NCBI GenBank assembly: GCA_001600495.1
Contig: BCKE01000003.1
Span: 487,270 to 551,269, forward strand
DNA: 64,000 nucleotides
Direction of reading: 5' to 3'
Origin: Pilasporangium apinafurcum
Lineage: Eukaryota; Oomycota; Peronosporomycetes; Pythiales; Pythiaceae
Of the stretch, positions 1 to 10,392 are shown piece after piece (positions within the stretch are counted from its first letter, which is position 1; the number at the start of each line of letters is the position of its first letter). The position numbers and the translations under genes are program-made. The notes under the pieces are model-generated. The model saw only the letters and a list, made by a program, of their open reading frames with translations. It searched no databases and was not told where the DNA came from.

Positions 1-189
1 GCGGAATGGTCTGGACGCGCCGGAGGTTTGAACTCTGCTCCATCGCCTGCGCCTATTAATGGTGAAAGCTCCACATCGAGTAAGAAATTGCCGCCGATCA
101 CGAATAATGGAGGAGAGAGACCCAAATCTGTTAGCCGAACGAGCTCAGCCCCTGTGCTGAAGAAACACAGTGAACAGGACGAGGAGTAG
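1..189 (+). CDS. 3' end of an unknown gene (partial)
   Basis: Frame 1 is open from the first base to a TAG at 187-189 and gives 62 residues rich in Ser, Pro, Lys and Asn, ending in an acidic HSEQDEE tail. It looks like the disordered C-terminus of a larger protein that starts outside the window. No domain can be recognised. The following 225 bp to the stop of the next, convergent gene are AT-rich and hold no ORF, as expected for two facing 3' ends. The reading frame is only moderately certain because so little is visible. Confidence 0.5.
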   Translation, partial: AEWSGRAGGLNSAPSPAPINGESSTSSKKLPPITNNGGERPKSVSRTSSAPVLKKHSEQDEE

Positions 190-415
190 CACTAGCTGAA
201 AAAACTCACAATTCAACCCTCTACGTAGCAATCAGTACTTAATTTTGAGCACACAGTAAACATAATAGAACGGAAAAACGACTTCAAGAATCTGTAAAAC
301 CAAAGAAATATATCACACTCAGTGTACTTACAATTCGATCACCGTCGCCAAAATACCAAAACTGGGATACTCAGAAGATGGTGGCTCAAACACATGTAGC
401 CATATCTTCTTCAAG

Positions 416-3169
416 CTATACCGTATAAGCCGTCGTTGCACTACGTTCCTGCGCTCTCGCCTTCAGTAATATTCGCTGCAGAGCCAATAGGTTGCTACGG
501 CCTGATCGCTGCTCCGCTACTGATATGTGCGAATTTCGCTGATCCAGGAATCGAAGCAATTTCTCTACAGCTATGCGAGCATCTGTGAGATTCTCAATCT
601 CTGGCCCCAGGTCTTTGTCGCTTTCGAGAGAGTGTGTAGCATCACGAATCAATCCTTGTGCAGAAAGACTTTCCATCACGATTTCATCATCGTTCACCTC
701 ATCTGAACCCGTAGGTTCACTTTCGTCGAAGCCGATTGCGTATCTGATAATTTCTTCTGGAGTCTCAAATCCATCAAGGCCCAAATCTTGGAGCAATGAC
801 CCTGTGGAGGATGTCAAGGTGATCGTATCAGACAATGCTGCTGTCGTACTTTCAATATTGGTGATAGGTGCTGTAATGCCCTGAACGGCTTCGGCGACTA
901 AAGTCGGGGGTAAATACGCGCTCTTTCCCCAGGCGAGTCGAATTGCTTCGTTTGTGACAGCGTCCCATGCACTTTGAAGCCATGAAAGTGCATTTCGAAG
1001 ATGTGTATGACTATGGATATCAAACAACGAGGTTTTTATTTCCCCATCGCCGCCTGTTGTGGTTGCTTCGGTGCTGTTTTGATGTTCGTTTTTTTGCCAC
1101 AGCTCATACGCATGCAATAACGTTTGCAACATCTTCCATCGGAAAGTTGTCTTCACCAAATCGACCACACCCTGGTGAAGAGGTTGAAAGATCTTGTCTG
1201 AGTTTGCAGGAAGTAACAGCAGAACGACCGATTCGAACCTGAATCCATTCCCAATAGACCCAGTTGGATCGATAAGATTGGCTGCGGATACATGCGAAGA
1301 ACATGCATCCATAAGAATGAACCAAATCTGATTTCTTGCCTTTGCTTCTCGATTCATGGACTGAATAATATGCATCAACGTCGACGAGTCTTGCCACGCC
1401 CGCTTCTGTGCATAGTAGTGAATACCAAACAATTGGCTGGTATTGACATCCTTGAGAGATACAGGCTGTGGATCCTTCCCAATAACTTCAAGTGGCAGCT
1501 TCTCGCCCGCAGCACTCACGGCAAAGGTCACCGTGAGACGTTCTTGACTGACGTTTCCATCCAAATTGATACGTGCATCAGGCTTTAATGAAGTTGTGCG
1601 ATAGCGAAGAGCGACTTCGTCTACGTTCCAGATACACTCCAGTGGCACTTTTGCTACATGAGCGCGTATCCTTTCGATCCGCTGTTCGATCGTCATGGCT
1701 GAAATCCCAAAGTGTTGGTTATGCGCTTGTGCTCCTTGTAGCTGTTGTTTTGAGTGCGTTCGAATGTTACGTCGCTGCACGTACCGATGTAGCCATCCGT
1801 TAGACGCTTTAAAGTCCGTAAGTGACACTACCACATCATCAGGCAAATCTCCGCTAAAGTCGGCGAGAACTTTGTTCCGAAACTCCATCGCTTTCGATTG
1901 CAACAGGTCGCCCGTGACTTTTAGGTTCGGTGCATCAATCTCAACCTGCATTTGCCACTTATAGAGCATATCTTCAATGATCGACAGCTTGTGCTGGTAT
2001 TGCAGCACCTTGCGGTGCGTGGTGCGCTCTGAGAGTGCTTGTACCGAAATCGCGTCTTTTTCTTTTACCATCTTTGTCACTGCCGTCCTTGACACCCCAA
2101 ATTTCTCTGCTGCAGCACCGTGCGACCCGCCTTGTTCGACAAAAGCTAGGATCTCCAGCTTTTCCACGTTTGTTTTCCGCACGCGATTGCCTTTCCTTGG
2201 TGGCTGCCGTGGAGGGATTGGTCCAACTATAGGTCCGTGGAGTGCACTGGCTAATGTAGCTGAAACAGTAGCCATCGGTGAGGAAGATGAAGTTGGCGTT
2301 GATTCGTTATTTGATGCTGCTTGTCCATTGATACTTGACGCTGTTGATCCCGATGTGACGCCTCCGCCATTCCCCACACCTAATTTCAAGCTGATCAGTT
2401 CTTTTTCCTTCACGATCTTGGTCACTGCAGTGCGAGAGACACCAAACTTCTCCGCCGCGGCTAAATGCGTGCCGCCTTGTTCAACAAATTGAAGAATCGC
2501 AAGTTTCTCCTCCTTTGTCTTGCGCACACGTTTGGACCTATTCGTACCCGTTGCATCCACTGTGTCATCGTCCAAAGCGTCGATAGATTTTCGCTTCGCT
2601 AACGTACTCATATCCGCTGATTCCGTTGGAATACTTAAATCGTTGGTCACCTGATTACCACTGACAGCCGCATTTGGATCAGGCGCATCCACAATTGCTG
2701 TCTCAGATACCATTACAGCATCAGTTGAGTCTTCTACAATTTCTTCTCCTTCTCTGTTGCGCTGCTGCTGTGTCGCGGTCGCTGCCTTTGCTTCTGTTTC
2801 TTCCTTGGTGTCTTGAAGAAATTTTGTGACTTCCGCACGCGTCAAGCCAAAATTCGCTGCTGCCGCCGTTACCGACCCACCTTTAGTCACGAAATCTACC
2901 ACTGCGTCGCGGTTGCAAGTTTGTCCATTCATACCTGTAGCAACATTGGCGACAGGTGCAGTGGTAGATTCACTGCCGCTGTCCTTGAGCATCTTGGCGA
3001 CGGCAGTACGGGAGACACCAAACTTCACGGCTGCGTCCTCGGTTGACCCTCCAGCAGCCAGAAATTCGAGAATTGCCAGCTTCTCTTGTGGAGTTTTGCG
3101 GATGCTTCGCTTATTACCCGCTCTTGTGGCCATCGCGGCGGTCGTCGATGCCTCCAGCAGCTCTTCCAT
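416..3169 (-). CDS. Domesticated pogo-type DDE transposase-like protein with four N-terminal HTH repeats
   Basis: Single-exon, 917 aa from the first ATG at 3169; the frame stays open upstream to about 3271 but without an ATG. Four related helix-turn-helix repeats lie at about residues 24-63, 86-118, 214-255 and 328-370. Repeats 1, 3 and 4 carry EKL.IL.F...GG....AA.KFGVSRTAV and repeat 2 is diverged. A CENP-B/Tc5-type HTH follows (386-475), then a DDE_1 domain. The first two acidic positions are present (NVDE, D517; LMDACSSH, D621). At the third position the family's QPLDQG motif reads QPLHQG (His665, codon CAC at 1175-1177), so strand transfer is probably lost. The C-terminal 200 residues are acidic and Ser/Thr-rich. 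I saw no terminal inverted repeats around the gene. Likely a host DNA-binding protein derived from a transposase; the alternative is an old inactive transposon copy kept open by chance. Confidence 0.8.
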   Translation of the reverse strand: MEELLEASTTAAMATRAGNKRSIRKTPQEKLAILEFLAAGGSTEDAAVKFGVSRTAVAKMLKDSGSESTTAPVANVATGMNGQTCNRDAVVDFVTKGGSVTAAAANFGLTRAEVTKFLQDTKEETEAKAATATQQQRNREGEEIVEDSTDAVMVSETAIVDAPDPNAAVSGNQVTNDLSIPTESADMSTLAKRKSIDALDDDTVDATGTNRSKRVRKTKEEKLAILQFVEQGGTHLAAAEKFGVSRTAVTKIVKEKELISLKLGVGNGGGVTSGSTASSINGQAASNNESTPTSSSSPMATVSATLASALHGPIVGPIPPRQPPRKGNRVRKTNVEKLEILAFVEQGGSHGAAAEKFGVSRTAVTKMVKEKDAISVQALSERTTHRKVLQYQHKLSIIEDMLYKWQMQVEIDAPNLKVTGDLLQSKAMEFRNKVLADFSGDLPDDVVVSLTDFKASNGWLHRYVQRRNIRTHSKQQLQGAQAHNQHFGISAMTIEQRIERIRAHVAKVPLECIWNVDEVALRYRTTSLKPDARINLDGNVSQERLTVTFAVSAAGEKLPLEVIGKDPQPVSLKDVNTSQLFGIHYYAQKRAWQDSSTLMHIIQSMNREAKARNQIWFILMDACSSHVSAANLIDPTGSIGNGFRFESVVLLLLPANSDKIFQPLHQGVVDLVKTTFRWKMLQTLLHAYELWQKNEHQNSTEATTTGGDGEIKTSLFDIHSHTHLRNALSWLQSAWDAVTNEAIRLAWGKSAYLPPTLVAEAVQGITAPITNIESTTAALSDTITLTSSTGSLLQDLGLDGFETPEEIIRYAIGFDESEPTGSDEVNDDEIVMESLSAQGLIRDATHSLESDKDLGPEIENLTDARIAVEKLLRFLDQRNSHISVAEQRSGRSNLLALQRILLKARAQERSATTAYTV

Positions 3170-3403
3170 GCCTGCGTGTTGGTCGGAACGGAGCTCTTGG
3201 CGGTTTGAATCGACTGTTTGAATGAGTGGGGGAGGGAGAAAAAAAAGAGTGACATCTCTATATAAGAACAATATCTTCCAGAATATCCTCTATAAGATAT
3301 AAAATATCATCTAAATTGTTTATAGGTTGTTCTGAAATGTGAGAAACCTAGATTCAATGGTGGTCACTTGCTCACCATAGACACGCCAAACAGTTCAAGA
3401 GTC
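3170..3403. promoter_or_regulatory. Shared divergent promoter region
   Basis: This 234-bp gap separates the ATG of the minus-strand HTH/DDE gene (3169) from the ATG of the plus-strand topoisomerase gene (3404). It is AT-rich, with a TATA-like ctatataag around 3258-3266 and repeated ataagat/atatcat words at 3288-3312. Both genes must take their promoters from here. No specific factor site can be named. Confidence 0.4.
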
Positions 3404-6400
3404 ATGTGGCACAATGCTGCATGCAACAGCAGACTGCGACGGAGCGTTTTGAACTCTGTGCAGACTTCAGCCAAGGTGCTGCGCCATAGAAGTTGTGCCT
3501 CTTCGCGCTGCTATGGATACGGCGTTGCTAGTGTGTTCAATCCGTGTGTGAACAATGCAACGAGATCGTTTAGGGCTGCTAGTGCCAATGCCTTGCTTGC
3601 ATCATCACATCCATCTTTTTCCTCTTCTTCGGTACCATTGGGTCTAAAGCAATGGGAATCCAAGAGATTTCTCACTACCTCCCTTGAAAGCAGTGTCGAG
3701 TCGATCTATCAGAAGAAAACACCGCTCGAGCATGTGCTGCTACGGCCAGGAATGTACATTGGCTCGGTGGAGACGACAAAAGACACGATGTGGATCCTCA
3801 GCAAAGACGAACTCGAAGGCGAAATGAGAATGAAACAACAAACCGTACAGTATGTGCCCGCATTGTACAAAATCTTCGACGAGATCATCGTCAACGCTGT
3901 TGATAACAAAGTTCGTGATCCAAGTATGCGGCACTTGGACGTCGTGATCGACGCTGGGTCTAAAGCGACAGGTGGGAGGCCATGGATTTCTGTGCATAAC
4001 GACGGTAAAGGCATCCCCATTAAATTCCACAAGGATGAGCAAGTCTATGTACCAGAATTGGTATTGGGGCACTTACTGACTGGTTCGAACTTTGACGATT
4101 CCAGTGCACGACTGACAGGTGGACGACATGGATATGGTGCCAAGCTCACGAATATTTTCAGCCAAGAGTTTATTGTAGAAACGGGCGATACGAGTGTAGG
4201 GCTGAAATACAAACAAGTTTGGCGGAACAACATGCGCGAGCGCGGCGAACCAGAGATCACAGCGCTCGGTCCAGGCGAGAGAGACTTCACCAAAGTGTCG
4301 TTCTCACCCGATTTGGCCAAGTTTGACATGGAAAAACTCACGTCTGGGATGGTGCGCGTGCTAACAAAGCGCGTATATGACGTCGCTGGGTGCTTATCGG
4401 ATGTACAAGTGACGCTCAATGGAGAGAAGTTGCCGATCTCTGGTTTCGAATCATATGTGAACGCGTTCCGCTACTCCACAACAGTTTCTGAAGGTGCTGA
4501 GGGCGCTGCTTCGTCGCCTCCGCATTATATCTATTCCCGTGTGAACAAGCGATGGCAGGTTGGTGTGCTCCCATCAGATGTGGGGTTTGTGCAAGTGAGT
4601 TTCGTGAATGGTATGTCTGCGTTACGCGGCGGTACACATGTGAACTATATTGGTGACCAACTTTGTCGTCGAATTGCTGATCATGTCAACAAGAAACATC
4701 CGGAGCTCAACGTCTCTCCAGCGCAAGTGAAGCCGCACCTTGCATTGTTTATCAACTGCTTGATCGAAAATCCGACATTCGATTCGCAAATGAAAGAGTA
4801 CATGTCATCCCGTCCATCAACGTACGGATCATCTTGCATTCTCTCCGAGAGGTTTTCCAAGTTAGTAATGACCAACTTTGGCATTGTTGAACGAGTAGTC
4901 GATGCCGCCAAGTCCAAGCAACGCGCAGCGCTAATGAAGAAAGTATCGTCGCCTCGATCGAAAACGTCAGTGAATGTCCCGAAACTGGAAGACGCGAATT
5001 GGGCTGGTGGTGCGCGATCGAGCGAGTGCGCCTTGATATTAACCGAAGGCGATTCGGCCAAAGCGCTTGCTGTTGCTGGGCTTGCAGTGGTGGGACGAGA
5101 TCAGTACGGCGTGTTTCCATTACGCGGGAAATTACTGAATGTACGTGACGCCACAGTCGCGCAATTGTCGAAGAATGCCGAATTTGCGCATTTGTGCACG
5201 ATATTGGGATTGAAAATGGATGAAAAATACGATACACCGGAAAAACGGCAGCAGTTGCGATATGGCAAAGTGATTGTGATGACAGATCAAGATCACGATG
5301 GCTCGCACATCAAAGGATTGCTGTTCAACCTCTTCCACACGTTTTGGCCCGATCTATTGCAATCAGGCACATTTTTAAGCGAATTCATCACCCCAATTAT
5401 CAAAGTCATGCCCAAGAAAGGCAAGAAAAGCGATGGTGTGCTGAATTTCTTCAGTCTACCCGAGTACTTAGAGTGGAAGAATGAGCAATCGCATGAAGAT
5501 TTGAAGCAGTACACTATCAAATACTACAAAGGACTGGGCACCAGCACTAGCGCTGAAGGTCGAGAGTACTTTCAAAATTTGGACAAACACTTGGTCGATT
5601 TTCAGTGGACAGGACCGGAAGATGGCGATGCGCTGGATATGGCGTTTAGCAAAACCCGTGCAGGCGATCGCAAGGAGTGGCTCTTGAATGAATACGCACC
5701 CGAGGCTTTCCTCGATACCAGTAATGGGTCGGTATCGTATCGTGATTTCGTCAACAAGGAACTGATTCAGTTCTCCCATGCTGACAACGCGCGCTCACTA
5801 CCGTCCGTTATTGATGGTCTCAAAGTTTCGCAGCGAAAAGTTTTGTTCGCATGTCTAAAGCGCAAGCTCACGAAAGAGGTCAAGGTAGCGCAGTTAGCGG
5901 GGTACTGTAGTGAGCACACAGCGTATCACCACGGCGAAGCGTCGCTGCATTCAACGATTGTCAATATGGCGCAAGACTACGTTGGTGCCAACAATTTACC
6001 TTTATTGTACCCATCTGGTCAATTCGGGACACGTTTACAGGGTGGCAAGGATGCCGCCAGTCCTCGATACATCTTCACATTACTGCAGAAGTACACGCGT
6101 TTGTTATTCCCCGAAGACGATGATGCTCTTTTGGAATACGTTGACGACGATGGGTTTCCTGTCGAACCAACACACTACGTCCCAATTTTGCCACTGTTGC
6201 TAATCAATGGATCAGAAGGTATTGGTACGGGCTGGTCCACCTCTATTCCTTGCCATCACCCCATCCGAGTGGTCGACAATTTACTCACTCTACTCGATGC
6301 TGAGATGAACAGCGATGCAGATGGAAGCGAGTCAGATAAAGTGCAATTGATACCGATGACACCTTGGGTGAAAGGTTTTCGTGGCGAGATCGTACAGACT

Positions 6401-7255
6401 GGTAATCAAACGTTTATCAGTCGTGGCTGCGTCGCACGTGTGAATGCCACGACGCTGCGCATCTCGGAACTTCCCGTTGGGAAATGGGTCGAAGACTACA
6501 AGAAGACACTCTGGGATCTTGTGGCCAAGAAAGCGATTCGTTCGTTTTCCGAACATCATTCTGAACGGGATGTGCGTTTTGACGTGTCCATGAGCAAGTC
6601 CGACCTTGCCAAGTACCTGTCCAATAATGACAACAGCGAAGAGAATGCGAATAATGACTCGCTCATCAAATTGCTGAAGCTGGAATCGAGTTTGAGCACA
6701 AGTAACATGCATGCCTTCACGACCGAGGGCAAATTGTCGAAATTTGAGACAAGTGAAGCAATTCTTCGTGCATTTTATGGCGTTCGTCTGAAATTATACG
6801 CAGTACGCAAACGACATATGGAGAGTAAGTTGACAAAGGAAGTACTGAAACTCGAGAACCGCATTCGGTTCATCCAGGAGGTCTCACATGGCAATCTACA
6901 GATGATTTTGAAGGAACGAATCCCAAAAGCAGACTTGGTGGCACTTTTGAAAGAACAGCAATACTCACCCACCTCTGCCTTCCGAGAGAATCAACCAACC
7001 GCTAACAATGGGAGTGAACAACCAGAGGAAGAAGATGGCGATGAGATAGCTGGCGATGAGTTTGACTATTTGTTGAGCACGTCGCTCATGAGTTTCACAA
7101 AGGAACACGTGGAGAAATTGCAAAAGGAACATGACCTCAAGCACGACAAACTGGCGCAATTGCAAGCCACTGCACCGGGACAACTCTGGCGGCAGGAACT
7201 TCTACACCTGCGCGACGTGTTACTTCACGACAAGGAATTTCGGCTCAAAGCATGA
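3404..7255 (+). CDS. TOP2: DNA topoisomerase II, probably mitochondrial
   Basis: 1283 aa, one exon. Type IIA topoisomerase: passes one DNA duplex through a double-strand break using ATP. Visible in order: GHKL ATPase (NAVDN near residue 164, GGRHGYGAK near 240), TOPRIM (EGDSAKALAVAG near 547; DQDHDGSH near 627), the YYKGLGTST segment, and the breakage-reunion domain with catalytic Tyr near 889 in GKDAASPRYIF. The family's QTK loop reads QMK; the Lys is kept. The first ATG gives an Arg/Ser/Ala-rich, acid-poor leader of about 100 residues before the conserved SVESIYQKKTPLEHVLLRPGMYIG-like start, typical of a mitochondrial presequence. The C-terminus ends soon after the coiled-coil gate without the long charged tail of nuclear enzymes. 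I infer a mitochondrial (or dual-targeted) enzyme; family assignment is certain. Confidence 0.93.
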   Translation: MWHNAACNSRLRRSVLNSVQTSAKVLRHRSCASSRCYGYGVASVFNPCVNNATRSFRAASANALLASSHPSFSSSSVPLGLKQWESKRFLTTSLESSVESIYQKKTPLEHVLLRPGMYIGSVETTKDTMWILSKDELEGEMRMKQQTVQYVPALYKIFDEIIVNAVDNKVRDPSMRHLDVVIDAGSKATGGRPWISVHNDGKGIPIKFHKDEQVYVPELVLGHLLTGSNFDDSSARLTGGRHGYGAKLTNIFSQEFIVETGDTSVGLKYKQVWRNNMRERGEPEITALGPGERDFTKVSFSPDLAKFDMEKLTSGMVRVLTKRVYDVAGCLSDVQVTLNGEKLPISGFESYVNAFRYSTTVSEGAEGAASSPPHYIYSRVNKRWQVGVLPSDVGFVQVSFVNGMSALRGGTHVNYIGDQLCRRIADHVNKKHPELNVSPAQVKPHLALFINCLIENPTFDSQMKEYMSSRPSTYGSSCILSERFSKLVMTNFGIVERVVDAAKSKQRAALMKKVSSPRSKTSVNVPKLEDANWAGGARSSECALILTEGDSAKALAVAGLAVVGRDQYGVFPLRGKLLNVRDATVAQLSKNAEFAHLCTILGLKMDEKYDTPEKRQQLRYGKVIVMTDQDHDGSHIKGLLFNLFHTFWPDLLQSGTFLSEFITPIIKVMPKKGKKSDGVLNFFSLPEYLEWKNEQSHEDLKQYTIKYYKGLGTSTSAEGREYFQNLDKHLVDFQWTGPEDGDALDMAFSKTRAGDRKEWLLNEYAPEAFLDTSNGSVSYRDFVNKELIQFSHADNARSLPSVIDGLKVSQRKVLFACLKRKLTKEVKVAQLAGYCSEHTAYHHGEASLHSTIVNMAQDYVGANNLPLLYPSGQFGTRLQGGKDAASPRYIFTLLQKYTRLLFPEDDDALLEYVDDDGFPVEPTHYVPILPLLLINGSEGIGTGWSTSIPCHHPIRVVDNLLTLLDAEMNSDADGSESDKVQLIPMTPWVKGFRGEIVQTGNQTFISRGCVARVNATTLRISELPVGKWVEDYKKTLWDLVAKKAIRSFSEHHSERDVRFDVSMSKSDLAKYLSNNDNSEENANNDSLIKLLKLESSLSTSNMHAFTTEGKLSKFETSEAILRAFYGVRLKLYAVRKRHMESKLTKEVLKLENRIRFIQEVSHGNLQMILKERIPKADLVALLKEQQYSPTSAFRENQPTANNGSEQPEEEDGDEIAGDEFDYLLSTSLMSFTKEHVEKLQKEHDLKHDKLAQLQATAPGQLWRQELLHLRDVLLHDKEFRLKA

Positions 7256-7791
7256 GGAGCCAAAAACGACTAACATTAGTGAGATAGATAGAGGCTAGTT
7301 ACACCATCAGTATCAACAACATGGATACATGTCCGTGTTTGAAGCGTGGTTAAATACGGTGTTAATGGTTTCTCCCGTATTTAATGAAAGTGAACGATGA
7401 TTGGTGGAATATAAATACAACATCTATTTATGTCCAATGATATTACTCCTTTATGGTCAGGGGGCGGCCCTCATTTTTTTCTTGCGCTCATTTTCCGGTC
7501 ATAAAAGAGAACAAGGAAGGAAACGGCAGGTATGTGTGGTGAGATGAGGCAAAGAAAAGAAGAGGAAAAAGAGCCTGGCGATCCAGTCTTGGATGATGAA
7601 CTAGCATCCTAATGGATTGAGAGGAACATCAGGGTGCGATCGTGTGGTCATGTGATGATCTTTCATCCTCCGAGAAGTCTTGCACAACACTACGAGACTG
7701 AAATTTGTTGTGAAGTCGATGCAGATATGATGGATTGGTGGTAGATGTGTTTGACAATGTTGTGTCATTTATGATAGCGTAGTGACGAAAT
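7256..7791. other. Intergenic, no gene seen
   Basis: 536 bp between the topoisomerase stop and the UEV start. It contains AT-rich 3' flank (7256-7450), a G-rich patch (7457-7520) and no ORF with a family signal. The last 100 bp must hold the UEV promoter. Confidence 0.5.
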
Positions 7792-8434
7792 ATGGCGAAA
7801 CCGGGAGCAGAAATCGTGATTGGTACGTACTGCGATACTTTGTGCTATCTGATTGTTTGTTGAGAAGTATGTTGTCCAGGACTTTACCGGATATGCTCAT
7901 TTTCATCTATTTTAATGATATGAGCAGTGCCGCGCAACTTTAAGTTGTTAGAAGAGCTGGAAAACAGTGAGAAGGGCCATGGCGATATGAGCATCTCGTA
8001 CGGATTAGAACAGGCAGACGACATTTTCCTGACCAACTGGATCGGCACGATCTTGGGACCTGCAGGCGTAAGTATTTTACTTATTTTATTGTCCTGCTTG
8101 GCCGTGGGTACACGCTACTGCATATGACCAGTGACATTGATAAAACGGTCTGGTTTCTTTTGGATAGACCTGTCATGATGGCCGCATCTACAGCTTACGC
8201 ATTCATTGCAGTGATCAGTACCCACACGTACCCCCCGAGGTTTACTTTACTAGTCGGATCAACATGAGCTGCGTCGATAGCCAAACGGGACGTGTGGACC
8301 CGCGACGACTTGCGGCGCTCGCGAATTGGAATCGCACGAATGGCATTGAGCAAGTGCTGGTCGCGATTCGAAGCGAAATGGCGTCTCCCAACAACCGACG
8401 CCTGCCTCAGCCACCTGAGGGATCCAACTTTTAG
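7792..8434 (+). CDS. Ubiquitin-conjugating enzyme E2 variant (UEV/Mms2 type)
   Basis: Three exons, 7792-7822, 7928-8067 and 8168-8434, give 145 aa, the usual UEV length. The joins restore the family pattern: [24 protein letters not shown], then [27 protein letters not shown] and the C-terminal LPQPPEG. The catalytic HPN..Cys segment of active E2s is absent, as in Mms2/Uev1. These proteins pair with Ubc13 to build Lys63-linked ubiquitin chains in DNA damage tolerance and signalling. Introns are 105 and 100 nt with GT..AG ends. Family known; role inferred from the family. Confidence 0.92.
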
Positions 8435-8834
8435 ACGAGGAGACTCAACATGGAAAAAAGAAATAGCGGAGGGCGGTCATGCTTCAACAAAAGACACAAA
8501 GTAAGAGAGATGAGGATGGATGTGTGATGCTGCTGCTCATCAGTTCCTCTGCTGGACGGATGGAGTTTACAGAAGGTACAAGATAGGAGGTAGATGGTCG
8601 ATTTCCACTACTTGAATTGTTCATTTTTTTACATTACATCACGGATTTCACGTCTACCTTCTTCATCGACTTCAAACTATGACTCATTCGGTATGCGCTG
8701 TCACCGGATTGTTCACTCGACTTTCTCACAACTCGCTTGGATGGATATTATGATATGTACATTGGATCTTGCAACCAGCCAATCGTTTTGGCTGGATACA
8801 CTATACTATCAATAAAATCACAGGCTCTTCTTCT
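8435..8834. other. Convergent 3' intergenic gap
   Basis: 400 bp between the UEV stop and the stop of the minus-strand lamin-tail protein. AT-rich, with possible polyadenylation-like aataaaat at 8812-8819. No gene or repeat recognised. Confidence 0.45.
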
Positions 8835-10392
8835 TCATCGCATCTTGGCGATATGCTGCAATTGCTGCTTCATCTTGAGGAACGGGTATTTGACCAAATG
8901 CAACAACGTCGCTGTGCCTCGGACAAAGTCCATCCCTGTCGAGATGGTAAACAACGGGATCAACACATACCCAATAATCGTCCACGCGGACGAAAGCTGC
9001 TGATGGAATGGCAGTAGTAGTAATAAATGCAGCAAAAGCTCTCGACCGATACCACAGGCTCCCACGAGCGTTCGGTAGTAGTAGTCCCAGCGCACCATCT
9101 CCTTAAAGATCGGGTGCCAGTTCTGTCGAAACTCGAGGAATCCAACATGAACCGCAGCTACGTTGATGCAGGAAATGCCAAGTTCAAATGTCAAGAGATA
9201 GCGGAAATGATGGGACATGTCCGGATACAGACCCTCCAGCGCAGTGTACAATGCGATTAACGCGAGTTGGTCCAGGACGACAGACGTGAAGCTCACAATG
9301 CACACGAGCAGTCCACTTTTGATCCTCAAGCTAAGACGTCGTGTTGTAATATCGCAGGTCACCATCAGCAGTACAATCATCATCATCTTCACACGCAAAT
9401 ATGACCCCAACACAAGCCCTCGATCATGGTGCTGCTGGAAAATGGAAAATAACATGTAGATCAACAGTGCGCGCACGGATTCGATGACAGGGGCCAAGAA
9501 AATGGCCAAGAAATGCAGAAACAGCGATTTGTCCGATACTACGTCCCAGTATCGGGAGAAGACGTAGACGTTGTGGCCACTAAATCGACTTGTGCGCTGC
9601 TGAAACTCTGGAGGTGATAAGCAACCGACGCAAAACTGCGTGTCAATTGTCGAGCGGATCGCGACAGGGTGTTCGGATACGCAGTGTAGCACGCGATACT
9701 CTTTCTTGCCGTCCTCCATGACTTGCATAGACGCGACTTCGATCATCAATGGATCCAGTAGCAGCACTTCATTAACAGCGCTGGTTGTGAAAAAGGGTTC
9801 ATGTCTTAATGATCCACCAGGATGCATCCAGAACAAATACGGCTCCAATAGATTGTCTGTGTCCAGATCGATACTACCTGGTGCATTTAGCAGCGTCATC
9901 ATAAGCAATGAGATTAGCAATAAGGCAATAGAACTATGCCTCTTACCTGGTGAGCACCAGATTGTGACTTGGTCTCCAGCCAGGAGTGTGTAGTTCCGTG
10001 GGAAGTGAAACATATCGCTGCTATCAGGACTAGTTAGCGTGTATCCTGTTAAATTAATCGACTGGATTGCACGAATCCAACACCATATATCACACCCAAA
10101 TGTTAGCAAAAAGCAGTCATATCAATGGTCACTCTCAAGCAATAATCGAATGTACCTCTTCAGATGGATTGGAGATGACGACCCATTGTTTCTGCACATC
10201 GACGCGAGAGATATAGAGTTGTTGCATGACGATTTTGTGGCAGATCTGCATCGATGCGCGCGCCACCTGTTGATCCAGCGACGATAGCCGCAGCCGTCGC
10301 AACAACGGATACCGCATGGTATGACCAGCAGCTTCAAGTGTCAATTTGTGATCTCCCGCCGAAACACATTTTGTGGTGGTCAAGAAGACCAT
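8835..10392 (-). CDS. Lamin-tail-domain protein with multi-pass membrane region resembling phosphatidylinositol synthase
   Basis: Exons on the minus strand: 10392-10156, 10061-9947, 9877-8835; 464 aa, starting at an ATG. Residues about 55-170 look like a lamin tail domain: WVVISNPSEE, SINLTGYTLTSP, FHFPRNYTLLAGDQVTIWC. After residue 230 come at least five hydrophobic segments. This part recalls a CDP-alcohol phosphatidyltransferase of the PIS type: GSYLRVK, TCDITTRRLSLR, VVLDQLAL, a late WDYYYRTLVG helix. However the D..DG..AR...G...D...D signature is broken: the second Asp, the Gly and the last Asp are missing. I infer a membrane pseudo-enzyme carrying an LTD, possibly in the nuclear envelope or ER; both points need a profile search. 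The 69-nt intron 9878-9946 is a multiple of three without a stop, so an unspliced form stays in frame. Confidence 0.7.

Noticed and set aside
3368-3403. Extension of the topoisomerase frame upstream of the ATG
   Set aside because: The frame is open but begins with TTG; 3404 is the first ATG and already gives a plausible leader. The same reasoning moved other starts to the first ATG (3169, 13340, 25521, 43897, 46029, 50388, 58133).
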